NCBI RefSeq assembly: GCF_019599145.1
Contig: NZ_CP080647.1
Coordinates: 4,712,001 to 4,776,000 of the forward strand
DNA: 64,000 bases
Reading direction: 5' to 3'
DNA from: Streptomyces akebiae
GTDB lineage: Bacteria; Actinomycetota; Actinomycetes; Streptomycetales; Streptomycetaceae
Notes under the pieces: model-generated
Database searches by the model: none
What the model was told of the DNA's origin: nothing
What the model saw: only the letters and a program-made list of their open reading frames with translations
Part shown: in pieces, positions 1 to 9,097 of the stretch
Numbering within the stretch: position 1 is the stretch's first letter
Layout: every line of letters starts with the position of its first letter
Position numbers and translations under genes: made by a program

Positions 1-335
1 TCGATGAGCACGTTGACGATCCGTTCGAACAGGACGGTGTACTTCGGGACATTCTTGATGCCGCCGCCGATGAGCACCACCCCGAACGAGTGCCCGTCGA
101 ACAGTCGGCGCAGCTCGGCCTCAGCCTCGTCGGGGTCCAGGCTGACATAGCCCTCCTCGCCGTCGATGCCTGTGGCCTGGAGCGCAGCCCAGCTGCGCTT
201 CCTCATGGCGGCCAGCTCCTCGAGCGTCGCGACCCCCGGCGGGAAATCGTCCGGCGAAAGCGCATCAGAGGTGATGCCGAGGGTCAGCACGCGTTGATTG
301 ATCGGAGGCTTCACTTGAGAGTTCTTGTGGGACAT
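1..335 (-). CDS. Hypothetical protein, C-terminus cut by window edge
   Basis: The frame starts at ATG 335 (MSHKNSQVKPPINQRVL) after a good GGAG-type ribosome site (GAGGAG about 5 nt upstream) and stays open to the window edge, so about 111 residues are visible. The protein is soluble-looking, acidic and Glu/Asp-rich, with a GVVLIGGG stretch near the visible end that could be a beta strand and glycine loop. I do not recognise a family. Its upstream region carries two near-identical palindromes (377-390 and 412-423), so it is probably under dedicated repression. It diverges from the LysR gene at 806. Confidence 0.6.
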   Translation of the reverse strand, partial: MSHKNSQVKPPINQRVLTLGITSDALSPDDFPPGVATLEELAAMRKRSWAALQATGIDGEEGYVSLDPDEAEAELRRLFDGHSFGVVLIGGGIKNVPKYTVLFERIVNVLI

Positions 336-376
336 GGGGTCTCCTCAGTCCGGCGGCGGGGAAGTCCAAGAGAAAG

Positions 377-423
377 TGTGGCTAGCCACATAGCTACCGT
401 AGCAGCAATCATGTGGCTAGCCA
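377..423. promoter_or_regulatory. Paired palindromic operators
   Basis: TGTGGCTAGCCACA at 377-390 is a perfect 14-bp palindrome. A near copy, TGTGGCTAGCCA, lies at 412-423 with centres 35 bp apart, and GCTACCGTAGC (393-403) forms a third small palindrome between them. They sit 40-90 bp upstream of the minus-strand gene starting at 335. On that strand a TTGGCT/TACGGT pair with 17-bp spacing overlaps them, so they probably bind a repressor. The cognate regulator is unknown. Confidence 0.5.
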
Positions 424-547
424 AGTATGTGCCCTGGCCCTCACCCGAGGCCCGAGGACGCCGTCGGGTGCGGCGTTGCCCGCCCCGTCGATGGCGCCGC
501 CGCGGTCGTCGCGCACGATGCCCTCGTCGATCAGCGACCCTTCGAAT

Positions 548-583
548 AGGCGGTACGAGTAGGCGGTACGAGTGAGCGGTACG
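548..583. repeat. 13-bp tandem repeat, 2.8 copies
   Basis: AGGCGGTACGAGT occurs twice in direct succession (548-560, 561-573), followed by a partial third unit. It lies in the 470-bp divergent spacer 336-805, in which I see no other gene. Confidence 0.6.
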
Positions 584-760
584 CCTTGGCAACGACCGTC
601 TTCGCGCCCGTCGTCCGCAGCCGCTCGCCGTGGGCCGCCCTCAGTGCCGACCGTGGGCAAGGCTCGCCCGCGCGGCTGAGCCGGTGGACACTGTTCCCGC
701 CACCCGCCCGACCCGGGGCGTGCAGCGGCCCTGGGATGCTCACAGACCCGGCGGGGACCC

Positions 761-804
761 GACGGAGAGCCGACGGAGAGCCGACGGAGAGCAGATGGAG
801 AGCA
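761..804 (+). repeat. Four 11-bp repeats directly before the lysR start
   Basis: Units GACGGAGAGCC, GACGGAGAGCC, GACGGAGAGCA and GATGGAGAGCA end two bases before ATG 806. Each unit contains a GGAGAG ribosome-site-like core, so copy number could alter translation initiation of the LysR gene. Confidence 0.6.
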
Positions 805-805
805 G

Positions 806-1687
806 ATGGAACGACGCCAGCTGGAGTACTTCATAGCCGTCGTCGAGCACGGCGGATTCACCGCCGCGGCCCTTGCGCTCCATGTCGCCCAGCCCTCGCT
901 GTCGCATGCGATCCGGTCCCTGGAGCGCGAATTCGGCGGCAGACTGTTTCACCGTCTCCCGCACGGCGTCGCCCTCACCGCGGCCGGTGAGGCGCTGGTC
1001 CGGCCGGCCCAGCAGGTCCTGCGCGACCTCTCCACGGCCAGTTCCCTGGTCCGGGAAGTCCTCGGGCTCAGCGGCGGCCGACTCGACATCGTTTCGCAGA
1101 CGACCCTTTCGGTCGACCCCCTGGCCGGCATGCTGGGGCGCTTCCACCGCGCGCATCCGCAGGTCTCCGTGCGTGTGGTCGACCCGGAGCAGGGACCTGC
1201 CGTGGCGCAGATGGTCGCGGCCGGGCAGTGCGAACTCGGTCTGGTGGACGCCTCGGTGACCACGGCGGACCTGCGTGGAGTCGACCTGCCGGAGCAGGAG
1301 ATGCACGTCGTACTGCCCGCCGACCACCCGCATCCGGCGGGCGACACCATCACCTCACGTGAACTGGTCGCACTGGACCTGATCGTGACCCCGCCGGGCA
1401 CCGAAACCCGGGCCGCGGTGGACGACGTGTGCGCCGCGCTGGGCGTCACGCCGCGGATAGCGGTGGAGACCGCGCACCGCGCGATGATCGTGCCGCTGGT
1501 CCTCTCCGGCGTAGGTGCCGCCCTGTTGCCGACCTCGATGGCCCAGGACGCAGCCCTGCACGGGGCCCGGATGCTGTCCCATCGGCCCCGGTTGCTGCGC
1601 CACGGCCGGCTGGTCTGGCGGTCGGGCCCGCTGTCTCCCGCCGCCCAGGCGTTCGTGGACCTGGCGGCCTCGCCCGCCCGGGACTGA
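806..1687 (+). CDS. LysR-family transcriptional regulator
   Basis: The 293-residue product has the normal length for the family. The N-terminus (ERRQLEYFIAVVEHGGFTAA, then AQPSLSHAIRSLEREFGGRL) is a canonical LysR winged helix-turn-helix. The rest, about residues 90-290, is the periplasmic-binding-protein-like effector domain. The start at 806 follows GGAGAG with short spacing. The gene reads toward the sulfatase operon, and a T-N11-A palindrome typical of LysR sites lies at 1702-1716 between them, so it is probably the regulator of that operon. The effector is unknown; a sulfate ester or released alcohol is a guess. Confidence 0.9.
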   Translation: MERRQLEYFIAVVEHGGFTAAALALHVAQPSLSHAIRSLEREFGGRLFHRLPHGVALTAAGEALVRPAQQVLRDLSTASSLVREVLGLSGGRLDIVSQTTLSVDPLAGMLGRFHRAHPQVSVRVVDPEQGPAVAQMVAAGQCELGLVDASVTTADLRGVDLPEQEMHVVLPADHPHPAGDTITSRELVALDLIVTPPGTETRAAVDDVCAALGVTPRIAVETAHRAMIVPLVLSGVGAALLPTSMAQDAALHGARMLSHRPRLLRHGRLVWRSGPLSPAAQAFVDLAASPARD

Positions 1688-1701
1688 CACCTGCAGCAGG
1701 T

Positions 1702-1716
1702 ATAGAAACCTTCTAT
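1702..1716. promoter_or_regulatory. LysR-type box upstream of the sulfatase
   Basis: ATAGAA-ACC-TTCTAT is a perfect 6-bp inverted repeat around 3 bp and contains the T-N11-A core (T1703, A1715) of LysR sites. It is an AT-rich island in GC-rich DNA, 15 bp after the lysR stop and about 190 bp before the sulfatase start. Confidence 0.5.
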
Positions 1717-1908
1717 TGCCTTCATTCAAAACCGGTTCACGAGAATTCAAGGCGCCTTGTTGACCGGCGTCGGCGGCGGCTGACACTTTGTCTGCATCGC
1801 GGGCCGAGATATTTCCGAGGTCGCTGAAGTCAGCCGTGTCACGCCGGTAGTTCGGCCGCGTCAAGAGGGCGTCACATTTCCCCGCCGGGTTCCGAATCGG
1901 AGAAATAG

Positions 1909-4269
1909 ATGAATGAGTTCGACGCCGGTCGGCACATACTTCCACGGCCGGACAACCGTCGGCCCCTGACGACCGCGATGGACGTCCACGACCAGGAGAC
2001 CGCCTTCACCCCCGTCGGCCCGGTCCCTCCGCCCGAGGACGCGCCGAACGTGGTGATCGTGCTCGTCGACGACCTCGGGTTCGGTACGTCCGGTGCGTTC
2101 GGCGGACCGTGTGAGATGCCGGCCGCGCAGCGGCTCGCGGACAACGGGCTGCGCTACACCCGCTTCCATGTGACGGCCCTGTGCTCGCCGACCCGGCAGG
2201 CCCTGTTGACCGGACGCAACCACCACTCGGTGGGCATGGGCGGCACCACCGAGATGACCACCGCGGCCCCCGGGTACAACGGGTTCCGGCCGCGCACCGC
2301 GGCGACCATGGCCCAGATCCTGCAGGGCAACGGCTACAGCACGGCCGCCTTCGGCAAATGGCACCAGACACCCCCGCGGGAGATCAGCGCGGTCGGGCCG
2401 TTCGACCGCTGGCCGACCGGGGAGGGGTTCGACACCTTCTACGGGTTCATGGGTGCCGAGATGAACCACTGGTACCCGCTGCTGTACCAGGGCACCACCC
2501 CCGTCGAGCCGGATCGCCGGCCCGAGGACGGCTACCACCTGTCCGAGGACCTCGTCGACCACGCCATCGACTGGGTGCGCACCCAGCGCACGCTGACTCC
2601 GGAGCGGCCGTTCTTCACCTACCTCGCGCTGGGTGCCGCGCACGCTCCGCTGCACGTCGGCCGGGAGTGGCAGGAGAAGTACCGCGGACGGTTCGACCAC
2701 GGCTGGGACCGGCAGCGCGAGATGACCCTGCGGCGGCAGAAGGAACTCGGCGTCGTGCCCCCGGAGGCGGACCTCGCGCCCTGGGCCGAGGGTGTTCCCC
2801 ACTGGGACGAACTCACCGGCAGTCAACGGCGGCTGGCGGCCAGGTTCATGGAGACGTTCGCCGGGTTCACCGAACACGCCGACGTACAGGTCGGCAGGTT
2901 CGTCGACGCGCTGGAGGAACTCGGCGAGCTGGACAACACCCTCTTCCTCTACATCCTCGGCGACAACGGCGCCTCGGGTGAGGGCGGCATCGAGGGGACG
3001 GTCGTCGAGCACCGGCTGGGGCACGGCATCGTGGACGACCCGGACGAGATGATCGACCACCTCGACGAGATCGGCGGCCCGCTCAGCTACCCGATCGCCC
3101 CGGCGGGATGGGCGCTGGCACTGAACACTCCCTACCAGTGGACCAAGCAGGTGGCCTCGCACTTCGGCGGCACCCGGGACGGCATGATCCTGCACTGGCC
3201 GCGGGGAGTCCCCGAGCGCGGTGGGTTGCGTCACCAGTTCTCGCACGTGATCGACGTACTGCCGACGATCCTGGACTGTGTGGGAGTCCCGGCGCCGTTC
3301 AGCGTGGACGGGGTGCCGCAGCAGCCCATCGAGGGGACGAGCATGCGCCGGACGCTCGCCGACGCCCGGGCGCCCGAGCACCGCCGTACCCAGTACTTCG
3401 AGATGTGCGGCAACCGGGGCATCTACCACGGCGGCTGGATGGCGGTCACCCGGCACGGCATCCCCTGGGAGATGGTGCCGGACAAGGAGCGGCGGTTCGC
3501 GGACGACGTCTGGGAGCTCTACGACATCGACCACGACTGGAGCCAGGCCCGCGACCTCGCCGCCGAACACCCCGAGAGGTTGCGGCAGTTGCAGGACCTG
3601 TTCCTGATCGAGGCGGCGAAGTACCAGGTCTTCCCCCTGGACGACCGGGTCACCGAGCGGGAGAACCCCGCCATGGCCGGCCGCATCGATCTGCTCGGCG
3701 GCCGGACGTCCGTCACCTACCGCGCGGGGATGCGGCGGTTCACCGAGGAGACGACCCTCAACGTCAAGAACCGCTCGCACAGCGTCACCGCGGACGTCGA
3801 CCTGCCCGGAACAGCGGCCGAGGGCGTGATCATCGCGCAGGGCGGCAGGTTCGGCGGCTGGACCCTGTACTTCACCGGGGGCAGACCGGCCTACGCCTAC
3901 AACTACTTCGGCATGAACCTGTACACCGTGCGCGGCGGCGAGCCCCTGGCACCGGGACGGCACGAGATCCGGCTGGAGTTCGCCTACGACGGCGGAGGGC
4001 TCGGAAAGGGCGGGACCGCCGTGCTCCTGGTGGACGGTGAGAAGCACGCGACCGGACGGGTCGAGCGGACCATTCCGTACTACTTCTCCTTCGACGAGAC
4101 GCTCGACGTAGGGGTGGACCTGAGTACACCGGTGACCGACGACTATCCGGTCCTCGACAACGAGTTCACCGGGATCCTGCACACGGTGCGCATCGATCTG
4201 GACGACCGGAGCACCGAGTCGTCCGAGTTCGACGGCGGACTGCACCGGCGCGTCATGGGGGCCCAGTGA
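1909..4269 (+). CDS. Large type I sulfatase (arylsulfatase family)
   Basis: This 786-residue hydrolase of sulfate esters has the N-terminal alkaline-phosphatase-like fold. VVIVLVDDLGFG (about residues 48-59) supplies metal-binding aspartates. The signature LCSPTRQALLTGR has Cys92 in CxPxR, the residue converted to formylglycine, and YILGDNGASGEGG (about 345-360) is the second metal motif. The C-terminal third (about 590-780) resembles a beta-sandwich appendage, making the enzyme longer than the usual 500-550 residues. No signal peptide is visible. A GGAG site lies 6 nt before ATG 1909. The stop overlaps the start of the formylglycine-generating enzyme gene. The natural substrate is unknown; the betaine-type binding protein downstream hints at an alkyl or quaternary-amine sulfate. 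Confidence 0.92.
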   Translation: MNEFDAGRHILPRPDNRRPLTTAMDVHDQETAFTPVGPVPPPEDAPNVVIVLVDDLGFGTSGAFGGPCEMPAAQRLADNGLRYTRFHVTALCSPTRQALLTGRNHHSVGMGGTTEMTTAAPGYNGFRPRTAATMAQILQGNGYSTAAFGKWHQTPPREISAVGPFDRWPTGEGFDTFYGFMGAEMNHWYPLLYQGTTPVEPDRRPEDGYHLSEDLVDHAIDWVRTQRTLTPERPFFTYLALGAAHAPLHVGREWQEKYRGRFDHGWDRQREMTLRRQKELGVVPPEADLAPWAEGVPHWDELTGSQRRLAARFMETFAGFTEHADVQVGRFVDALEELGELDNTLFLYILGDNGASGEGGIEGTVVEHRLGHGIVDDPDEMIDHLDEIGGPLSYPIAPAGWALALNTPYQWTKQVASHFGGTRDGMILHWPRGVPERGGLRHQFSHVIDVLPTILDCVGVPAPFSVDGVPQQPIEGTSMRRTLADARAPEHRRTQYFEMCGNRGIYHGGWMAVTRHGIPWEMVPDKERRFADDVWELYDIDHDWSQARDLAAEHPERLRQLQDLFLIEAAKYQVFPLDDRVTERENPAMAGRIDLLGGRTSVTYRAGMRRFTEETTLNVKNRSHSVTADVDLPGTAAEGVIIAQGGRFGGWTLYFTGGRPAYAYNYFGMNLYTVRGGEPLAPGRHEIRLEFAYDGGGLGKGGTAVLLVDGEKHATGRVERTIPYYFSFDETLDVGVDLSTPVTDDYPVLDNEFTGILHTVRIDLDDRSTESSEFDGGLHRRVMGAQ

Positions 4270-5168
4270 GCTGCTGCACGCCGTCGGGCGGCCGGGCCGC
4301 GGACCGGGCGCCGGGACCCCGGCGGTCCGCCGTCCGCGCGGCGGCCACCGAGGGCATGGTGGCCGTCCCCGCCGGCGAGTTCCTCATGGGCAGCGAGGAC
4401 GCACTCGCCTACCCGGCCGACGGGGAAGGCCCGGTGCGTACGGTGTATGTCGAGGCGTTCTGGATGGACGCCCGCACGGTGTCCAACGCACAGTTCGCGC
4501 GCTTCGCCGCCGAGACCGGCCACCGCACCTCCGCCGAGCGGATCGGCTGGTCGTTCGTCTTCGCGGGCCTGCTCCCGGACGACTTCCCGCCGACCCGGGC
4601 AGTGGTGGGCGCGCCCTGGTGGCGACAGGTCGAGGGCGCCGACTGGCGCCACCCCGACGGACCGCACTCCACCTGCGAGGACCGGGTGGATCACCCAGTC
4701 GTCCATGTCGACTGGGACGACGCCCGCGCCTACTGCGCCTGGGCAGGCAAACGCCTGCCCGCCGAGGCGGAATGGGAACGCGCCGCCCGAGGGGGACTGC
4801 ACGCGAAGGTGTTCCCCTGGGGCGACGAGTTCGAGCCGGGCGGCCGCCCTCGCATGAACGTGTGGCGGGGAGACTTCCCGAACCGGCACCCGACAGCCGA
4901 CGGCTGGTACGGCACCTGTCCGGTCGGCGCCTTCGAACCCAACGGCTTCGGCCTGTACAACGCCACCGGCAACGTCTGGGAGTGGTGCGAGGACCCGTTC
5001 TCCCCCTCCCCCGGCGCCCCCGGCGGACAGCAGCGCGTCACCAAGGGCGGCTCCTACCTCTGCCACGCGTCCTACTGCCGCCGCTACCGGGTCGCCGCGC
5101 GGCAGGGCCTGTTCCCGGACTCGGCAACCGGCAACGTGGGGTTCCGGTGCGCTCTGGACATGACGTGA
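4266..5168 (+). CDS. Formylglycine-generating enzyme (SUMF1/FGE type)
   Basis: The GTG at 4266 overlaps the sulfatase stop (GTGA), so the pair is translationally coupled. The 300-residue product carries the FGE-sulfatase fold: MVAVPAGEFLMGS near the N-terminus, then VHVDWDDARAYCAWAGKRLP, GNVWEWCED and GNVGFRC. KGGSYLCHASYCRRYR near the C-terminus contains Cys266 and Cys271, five residues apart like the catalytic copper-binding pair of the Streptomyces and mycobacterial enzymes. It should oxidise Cys92 of the adjacent sulfatase to formylglycine using oxygen. No signal peptide is apparent, so activation would occur in the cytoplasm before any export. Confidence 0.93.
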   Translation: MSCCTPSGGRAADRAPGPRRSAVRAAATEGMVAVPAGEFLMGSEDALAYPADGEGPVRTVYVEAFWMDARTVSNAQFARFAAETGHRTSAERIGWSFVFAGLLPDDFPPTRAVVGAPWWRQVEGADWRHPDGPHSTCEDRVDHPVVHVDWDDARAYCAWAGKRLPAEAEWERAARGGLHAKVFPWGDEFEPGGRPRMNVWRGDFPNRHPTADGWYGTCPVGAFEPNGFGLYNATGNVWEWCEDPFSPSPGAPGGQQRVTKGGSYLCHASYCRRYRVAARQGLFPDSATGNVGFRCALDMT

Positions 5169-5240
5169 CCTGATGTGACCCCTTTCGAATCGATTACTCG
5201 AACAACGGCGCGAGGCGCTCGGCGCACAAGGAGCAGGACC

Positions 5241-6212
5241 ATGGCGAAGAGAGCAAGTCTGTGGCGTCCCGGTGCGGCGGGGGTGGCCGTACTCGGTCTC
5301 ACCCTGACCGCCTGCGGTGGGGCGAAGGTCGGTGACGACTCTGCCGCGGCGGACGGCAGTTCGGGCAAGTGCGGCACCTTCGACCTCGCGGTCAGCCCGT
5401 GGGTGGGCTACGAGGCCAATGCGGCGGTCGTCGCCCACGTCGCGGAGGAGGAACTCGGCTGCGAGGTGGTCAAGAAGGACCTGAAGGCGGAGATCGGCTG
5501 GCAGGGGTTCGAGACGGGCGAGGTCGACGTCATCCTGGAGAACTGGGGCCACGACGACCTGAAGAAGAAATACATCACCGAGCAGAAGACCGCCGTCGAC
5601 CTCGGCCCGACCGGCAACAAGGGAATCATCGGCTGGTACATCCCCCCGTGGATCGCGAAGAAGCACCCGGACATCACCAACTGGAAGAACCTCGACAAGT
5701 ACGCCTCGAACTTCAAGACCTCCGAGTCGGGCGGCAAGGGCCAGCTCCTCGACGGCGACCCGTCATACCAGACCAACGACGAGTCCCTGGTGAAGAACCT
5801 GAAACTGGACTTCAAGGTGGTGTACGCGGGCAGCGAGACCGCGCTGATCCAGGCCTTCCGGGACGCCGAGAAGAACAAGAAGTGGGTGATCGGCTACTTC
5901 TACGAGCCACAGTGGTTCTTCTCGGAGGTGCCGCTGGTCCACGTCGAGTTGCCCAAGCACACCGAGGGTTGCGACGCGGACCCGGCGAAGGTCGCCTGCG
6001 ACTATCCGGTGTTCGACCTCGACAAGATCGTCAGCACCCGGTTCGCGAAATCGGGCAGCCCTGCCTACGACCTGGTGAAGAATTTCACGTGGACCAACGA
6101 CGACCAGAACACCGTCGCCAAGTACATCGCGCTCGACAGGATGACACCGGAGGCGGCGGCGAAGAAGTGGGTCGCGGCCAACCCCGACAAGGTGAAGGCG
6201 TGGCTCCGATAG
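5241..6212 (+). CDS. Glycine betaine/choline-type ABC substrate-binding lipoprotein
   Basis: AAGGAG at 5228-5233 selects ATG 5241 over a start at 5175. The 323-residue product has a short basic N-terminus, a hydrophobic stretch and the lipobox LTAC, so it should be a membrane-anchored extracytoplasmic lipoprotein. SPWVGYEANAAV, ILENWGHDD and YFYEPQWFF match the OpuAC-type fold, which binds quaternary ammonium compounds in an aromatic cage. No permease or ATPase gene accompanies it in the window, so it must use a distant transporter or have lost its partners. Its position after the sulfatase suggests capture of the sulfatase substrate or product. Confidence 0.85.
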   Translation: MAKRASLWRPGAAGVAVLGLTLTACGGAKVGDDSAAADGSSGKCGTFDLAVSPWVGYEANAAVVAHVAEEELGCEVVKKDLKAEIGWQGFETGEVDVILENWGHDDLKKKYITEQKTAVDLGPTGNKGIIGWYIPPWIAKKHPDITNWKNLDKYASNFKTSESGGKGQLLDGDPSYQTNDESLVKNLKLDFKVVYAGSETALIQAFRDAEKNKKWVIGYFYEPQWFFSEVPLVHVELPKHTEGCDADPAKVACDYPVFDLDKIVSTRFAKSGSPAYDLVKNFTWTNDDQNTVAKYIALDRMTPEAAAKKWVAANPDKVKAWLR

Positions 6213-6607
6213 CGTCGGTCGAGAAGGGGCCGGGGCACTGACCGAAATGTTCAGTCACAGCACAGCGCGCCGAACACTTTGAGTTCGACGGCGGGCTCCC
6301 CGTCGACCACGAGCAACCCGCGCCCCGGCCCGCCCCCGGTCTCCCGCTGCTCCGTCTCCGGCCGGGTTTCTCCTGGGTCGTGTTCCGCCCCGTGGGGTGT
6401 GCGACCGTGCTCGACGCGTTCCGGTAAGCCGCACGTCGGCCGCCCCGCGGAGACACGGCTCCCACAGGGCACCCGGCTGACCTACCGTCAGCCCACGGGC
6501 GGCCCCGAGCCGCGTCGATCCGGCGTTGACCTGCGCGTTCCGCGTCATGCGTTCCGCGTAATGCGTTCCGCGTAATGCTTTCTGCGGCGAGGGCACCGCG
6601 TCGGCGA
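6213..6607. other. Gene-free convergent spacer with 14-bp tandem repeats
   Basis: I see no supported gene here. At 6535-6576 the unit GCGTTCCGCGTAAT occurs three times (first copy with one change), followed by a decayed fourth unit up to about 6587. The repeats lie between the convergent binding-protein and phosphatase genes. Confidence 0.5.
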
Positions 6608-9097
6608 TCAGGCACAGGTGTCCTCCCCTTCCGGCCCGGGCACAGCGATCATCAGCAGCGTCACGTCGTCGTCGTGGGCGGCCGTGTCCGGGATGAGCGT
6701 CCTGATCAGCCGGGCCGCGGCACGGTCGAGGTTCTCCGGATCCGGGGGAACGCTTTTCGGCACGGCTTCGAGGGCGTGGGCGAGCACGTCGATCTGGGCC
6801 TCGATGTCGGTGCCGGGCCGTTCGACCAGTCCGTCGGTGTAGAGCACGAGGGTGCTCCCCGGCGGCAGCGGCAGGGTCACCTCCTCGAACAGCTCCTCGC
6901 CACCGCACGCCTCGTTGACGCCCAGCGGCACACCGACCGGTACCGGCAGCCGGTGGGCGGGCCCGTCGGGGGGCAGGACGATGACGGGCAGGTGCCCGGC
7001 CGAGCACAGGGTGACCTCGCACGCGTCCTGGTCGATCACCAGGTAGGCGCAGGTGACGAGCTGGTCCGCCAGGTCGCCGACGAACGTGTCGAGCCCGGTC
7101 ATGAGCCGGCTGGGCGACGTGCCTGTGCGGGCCAGCGCGTGGGAGGCGGCACGCAGCTGTCCCATGACGGCCGCCGCCTCCAGGCCACGGCCCATCACGT
7201 CGCCGATGACGACGCCGGTGCGGCGCCCGCCGAGCGGGATGACGTCGAACCAGTCACCACCGACGCCGGGGTCCTGGACGGAGGCCAGGTAGCGGTGGGC
7301 GCTGGGCAGGTACGGAAGGCGGGGCGGCTCGCCCATGAGGCTGTGCTGCAGGGTGTAGGCGATGTGTCGTAGCTGCTCGTAGCGCTCGGCGCGTTCGGCC
7401 TCGGCCCGTCTGCGTTCGGTGATGTCCCGTACGGTCAGGAACACGAGGGTCTCGTGCTCGGCCCGGAGGCTGCTGACGCTCACCTCGACGGGGAACTCAC
7501 GGCCGTCGCCGTGCAGCCCGTACAGCTCCCTGTCCATGACCGTCGGCTTCGGGGCGCGCAGGCGCAGGTAGGCGCCGAGGAGGGCGCCGTGCCGCCGACG
7601 GAGAGGACGGGGCACCAGGTCGACGACCTCGGTCCCGACGAGGTCACCCGGCGCACGCCCGAACAGGCGTTCCACCTGCGTATTGGCCATGACGATGGTG
7701 CCGCGGCCGTCCGTGATCAGGGTGGCGTCGGGTGCGGATTCCAGCAGCGCGCGGAAGCGCCGGTGCGCCCGTTGGACCTCCCGCTGAGCCGCGACCCGCT
7801 CGGTGATGTCGATGACCACGCCGCACAGCGCGTAGGGCGTGCCGTTCGCGTCGTTGAGCGGGAACAGGGAGGTGAGGACGTCCTGTGGACCCCCCGGCAG
7901 GGTGATCGACTCCTCACGCTGCACGGGGGTGCCGTCGGTCAGCACGGCGAGGTCGGTGGCCCGCGCCTGACGCGCGAGGCCGGGGGGCAGGACGTCCCTG
8001 TCCAGACGGCCCAGTACCCGTTCCCGGGACAGGCCCGTGTTCTCCTCGAACGTCGTGTTGACCGCCAGGAAGCGGCCGTGCAGGTCCTTGATGAAGACCA
8101 CGGCCGGCGTGTGGTCCATGAAGGCCTGCAGCAGCGCGTTCTGCCGCACCTGCCATTCGGCACGGGCATGAGCCACCTCGACGCGGCGGCCCACGACCAG
8201 GGCCGTGAAGATGACCGCGCTGAACACGGCGACGTGGCCGCACACCAGCAGCGCGGTGCCCAGCCGCGCCCCGAACAGCCCCACGTCCTCGCCTGCCAGA
8301 ACGCTCCAGCCCAGCAGCGGCGGCACGACCACGGCGGTGGCGAACAGCCAACGGCCCAGCGCGCCCGTGGTGCCCGCGTTGGTGAGCAGTCCCGCGAGAC
8401 CTTCGTCCGGCCGAGCCAGGAAGGCGGCCGTGCCCAGCAGCACCAGAGCGAGCGCGGTGTGCAGGGCCATGCCCGTGTAGGCGCCGAACCGCTCCAGTTC
8501 GGGCACCGCGTAGGCGGCCCCGTACAGCCGGAGCATGCCGAGGGCCCCCACGGCCAGGCCCGGGATCTGGCTGAACCAGGCGGGGACTCGGGGCGTACTG
8601 GCGCACAGCGACGCCACGGCCCCGAGCGTCAGTGCCGCGGCCGTGTTGGGGGCCATCCGGCCGGGCGTTCCCGTCGTCGCTCCCGCGGTGTCGTCGGTGA
8701 AGAGGAGCTCGTCGATGCCGAGGCCCGCCCCGGTCGTGTACTCCACGATGGTGAGCACGCCGATCAGGGCGGCCAGAGCCGCCGCCGCACGTGCCGCGAC
8801 CATCAGTCGGCGGCCGGGACCGGTGGCCACCATGGCCAGGGAGAGCCCCAGCGCCAGAACGGCCACGGCGGTGTTCGGCTTCACGGTCACCAGGTCGCCG
8901 GGCAGCGCGCTCTTCAGCGCTTCGACGTCGGCGACCCATCCGGCCAGGCTCACCGCGCCCAGCAGGGCTGCCGTCAGGGCGGCGGCCCGAGCCATCGCGC
9001 GAGCAGCGGCCAGGACAGACACCCGGAACGGCAGACCATCGGCCTGTACCGCTTCACGTGCGCCGGGCAGCTCGGGCGCCTGCTGCTCTCTCGTCAC
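6608..9097 (-). CDS. Membrane PAS-PAS-SpoIIE (PP2C) serine phosphatase
   Basis: GTG 9097 is preferred because AAGGG lies 6-7 nt upstream; in-frame ATG 9130 and TTG 9151 are alternatives. The roughly 829-residue protein has an N-terminal block of about eight hydrophobic helices (to about residue 320), two PAS domains (around FMDHTPAVVFIKDLHG and LLESAPDATLITDGRG) and a C-terminal SpoIIE phosphatase domain. The latter shows GGDWFDVIPL, GDVMGRGLEAAAVMG, CSAGHLPVIVL and YTDGLVERPG, including the metal-binding aspartates. Such proteins dephosphorylate STAS anti-anti-sigma factors in response to membrane or small-molecule signals. A STAS/HATPase set lies at 14.3-15.1 kb, but a link is only inferred. 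Confidence 0.85.
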   Translation of the reverse strand: MTREQQAPELPGAREAVQADGLPFRVSVLAAARAMARAAALTAALLGAVSLAGWVADVEALKSALPGDLVTVKPNTAVAVLALGLSLAMVATGPGRRLMVAARAAAALAALIGVLTIVEYTTGAGLGIDELLFTDDTAGATTGTPGRMAPNTAAALTLGAVASLCASTPRVPAWFSQIPGLAVGALGMLRLYGAAYAVPELERFGAYTGMALHTALALVLLGTAAFLARPDEGLAGLLTNAGTTGALGRWLFATAVVVPPLLGWSVLAGEDVGLFGARLGTALLVCGHVAVFSAVIFTALVVGRRVEVAHARAEWQVRQNALLQAFMDHTPAVVFIKDLHGRFLAVNTTFEENTGLSRERVLGRLDRDVLPPGLARQARATDLAVLTDGTPVQREESITLPGGPQDVLTSLFPLNDANGTPYALCGVVIDITERVAAQREVQRAHRRFRALLESAPDATLITDGRGTIVMANTQVERLFGRAPGDLVGTEVVDLVPRPLRRRHGALLGAYLRLRAPKPTVMDRELYGLHGDGREFPVEVSVSSLRAEHETLVFLTVRDITERRRAEAERAERYEQLRHIAYTLQHSLMGEPPRLPYLPSAHRYLASVQDPGVGGDWFDVIPLGGRRTGVVIGDVMGRGLEAAAVMGQLRAASHALARTGTSPSRLMTGLDTFVGDLADQLVTCAYLVIDQDACEVTLCSAGHLPVIVLPPDGPAHRLPVPVGVPLGVNEACGGEELFEEVTLPLPPGSTLVLYTDGLVERPGTDIEAQIDVLAHALEAVPKSVPPDPENLDRAAARLIRTLIPDTAAHDDDVTLLMIAVPGPEGEDTCA

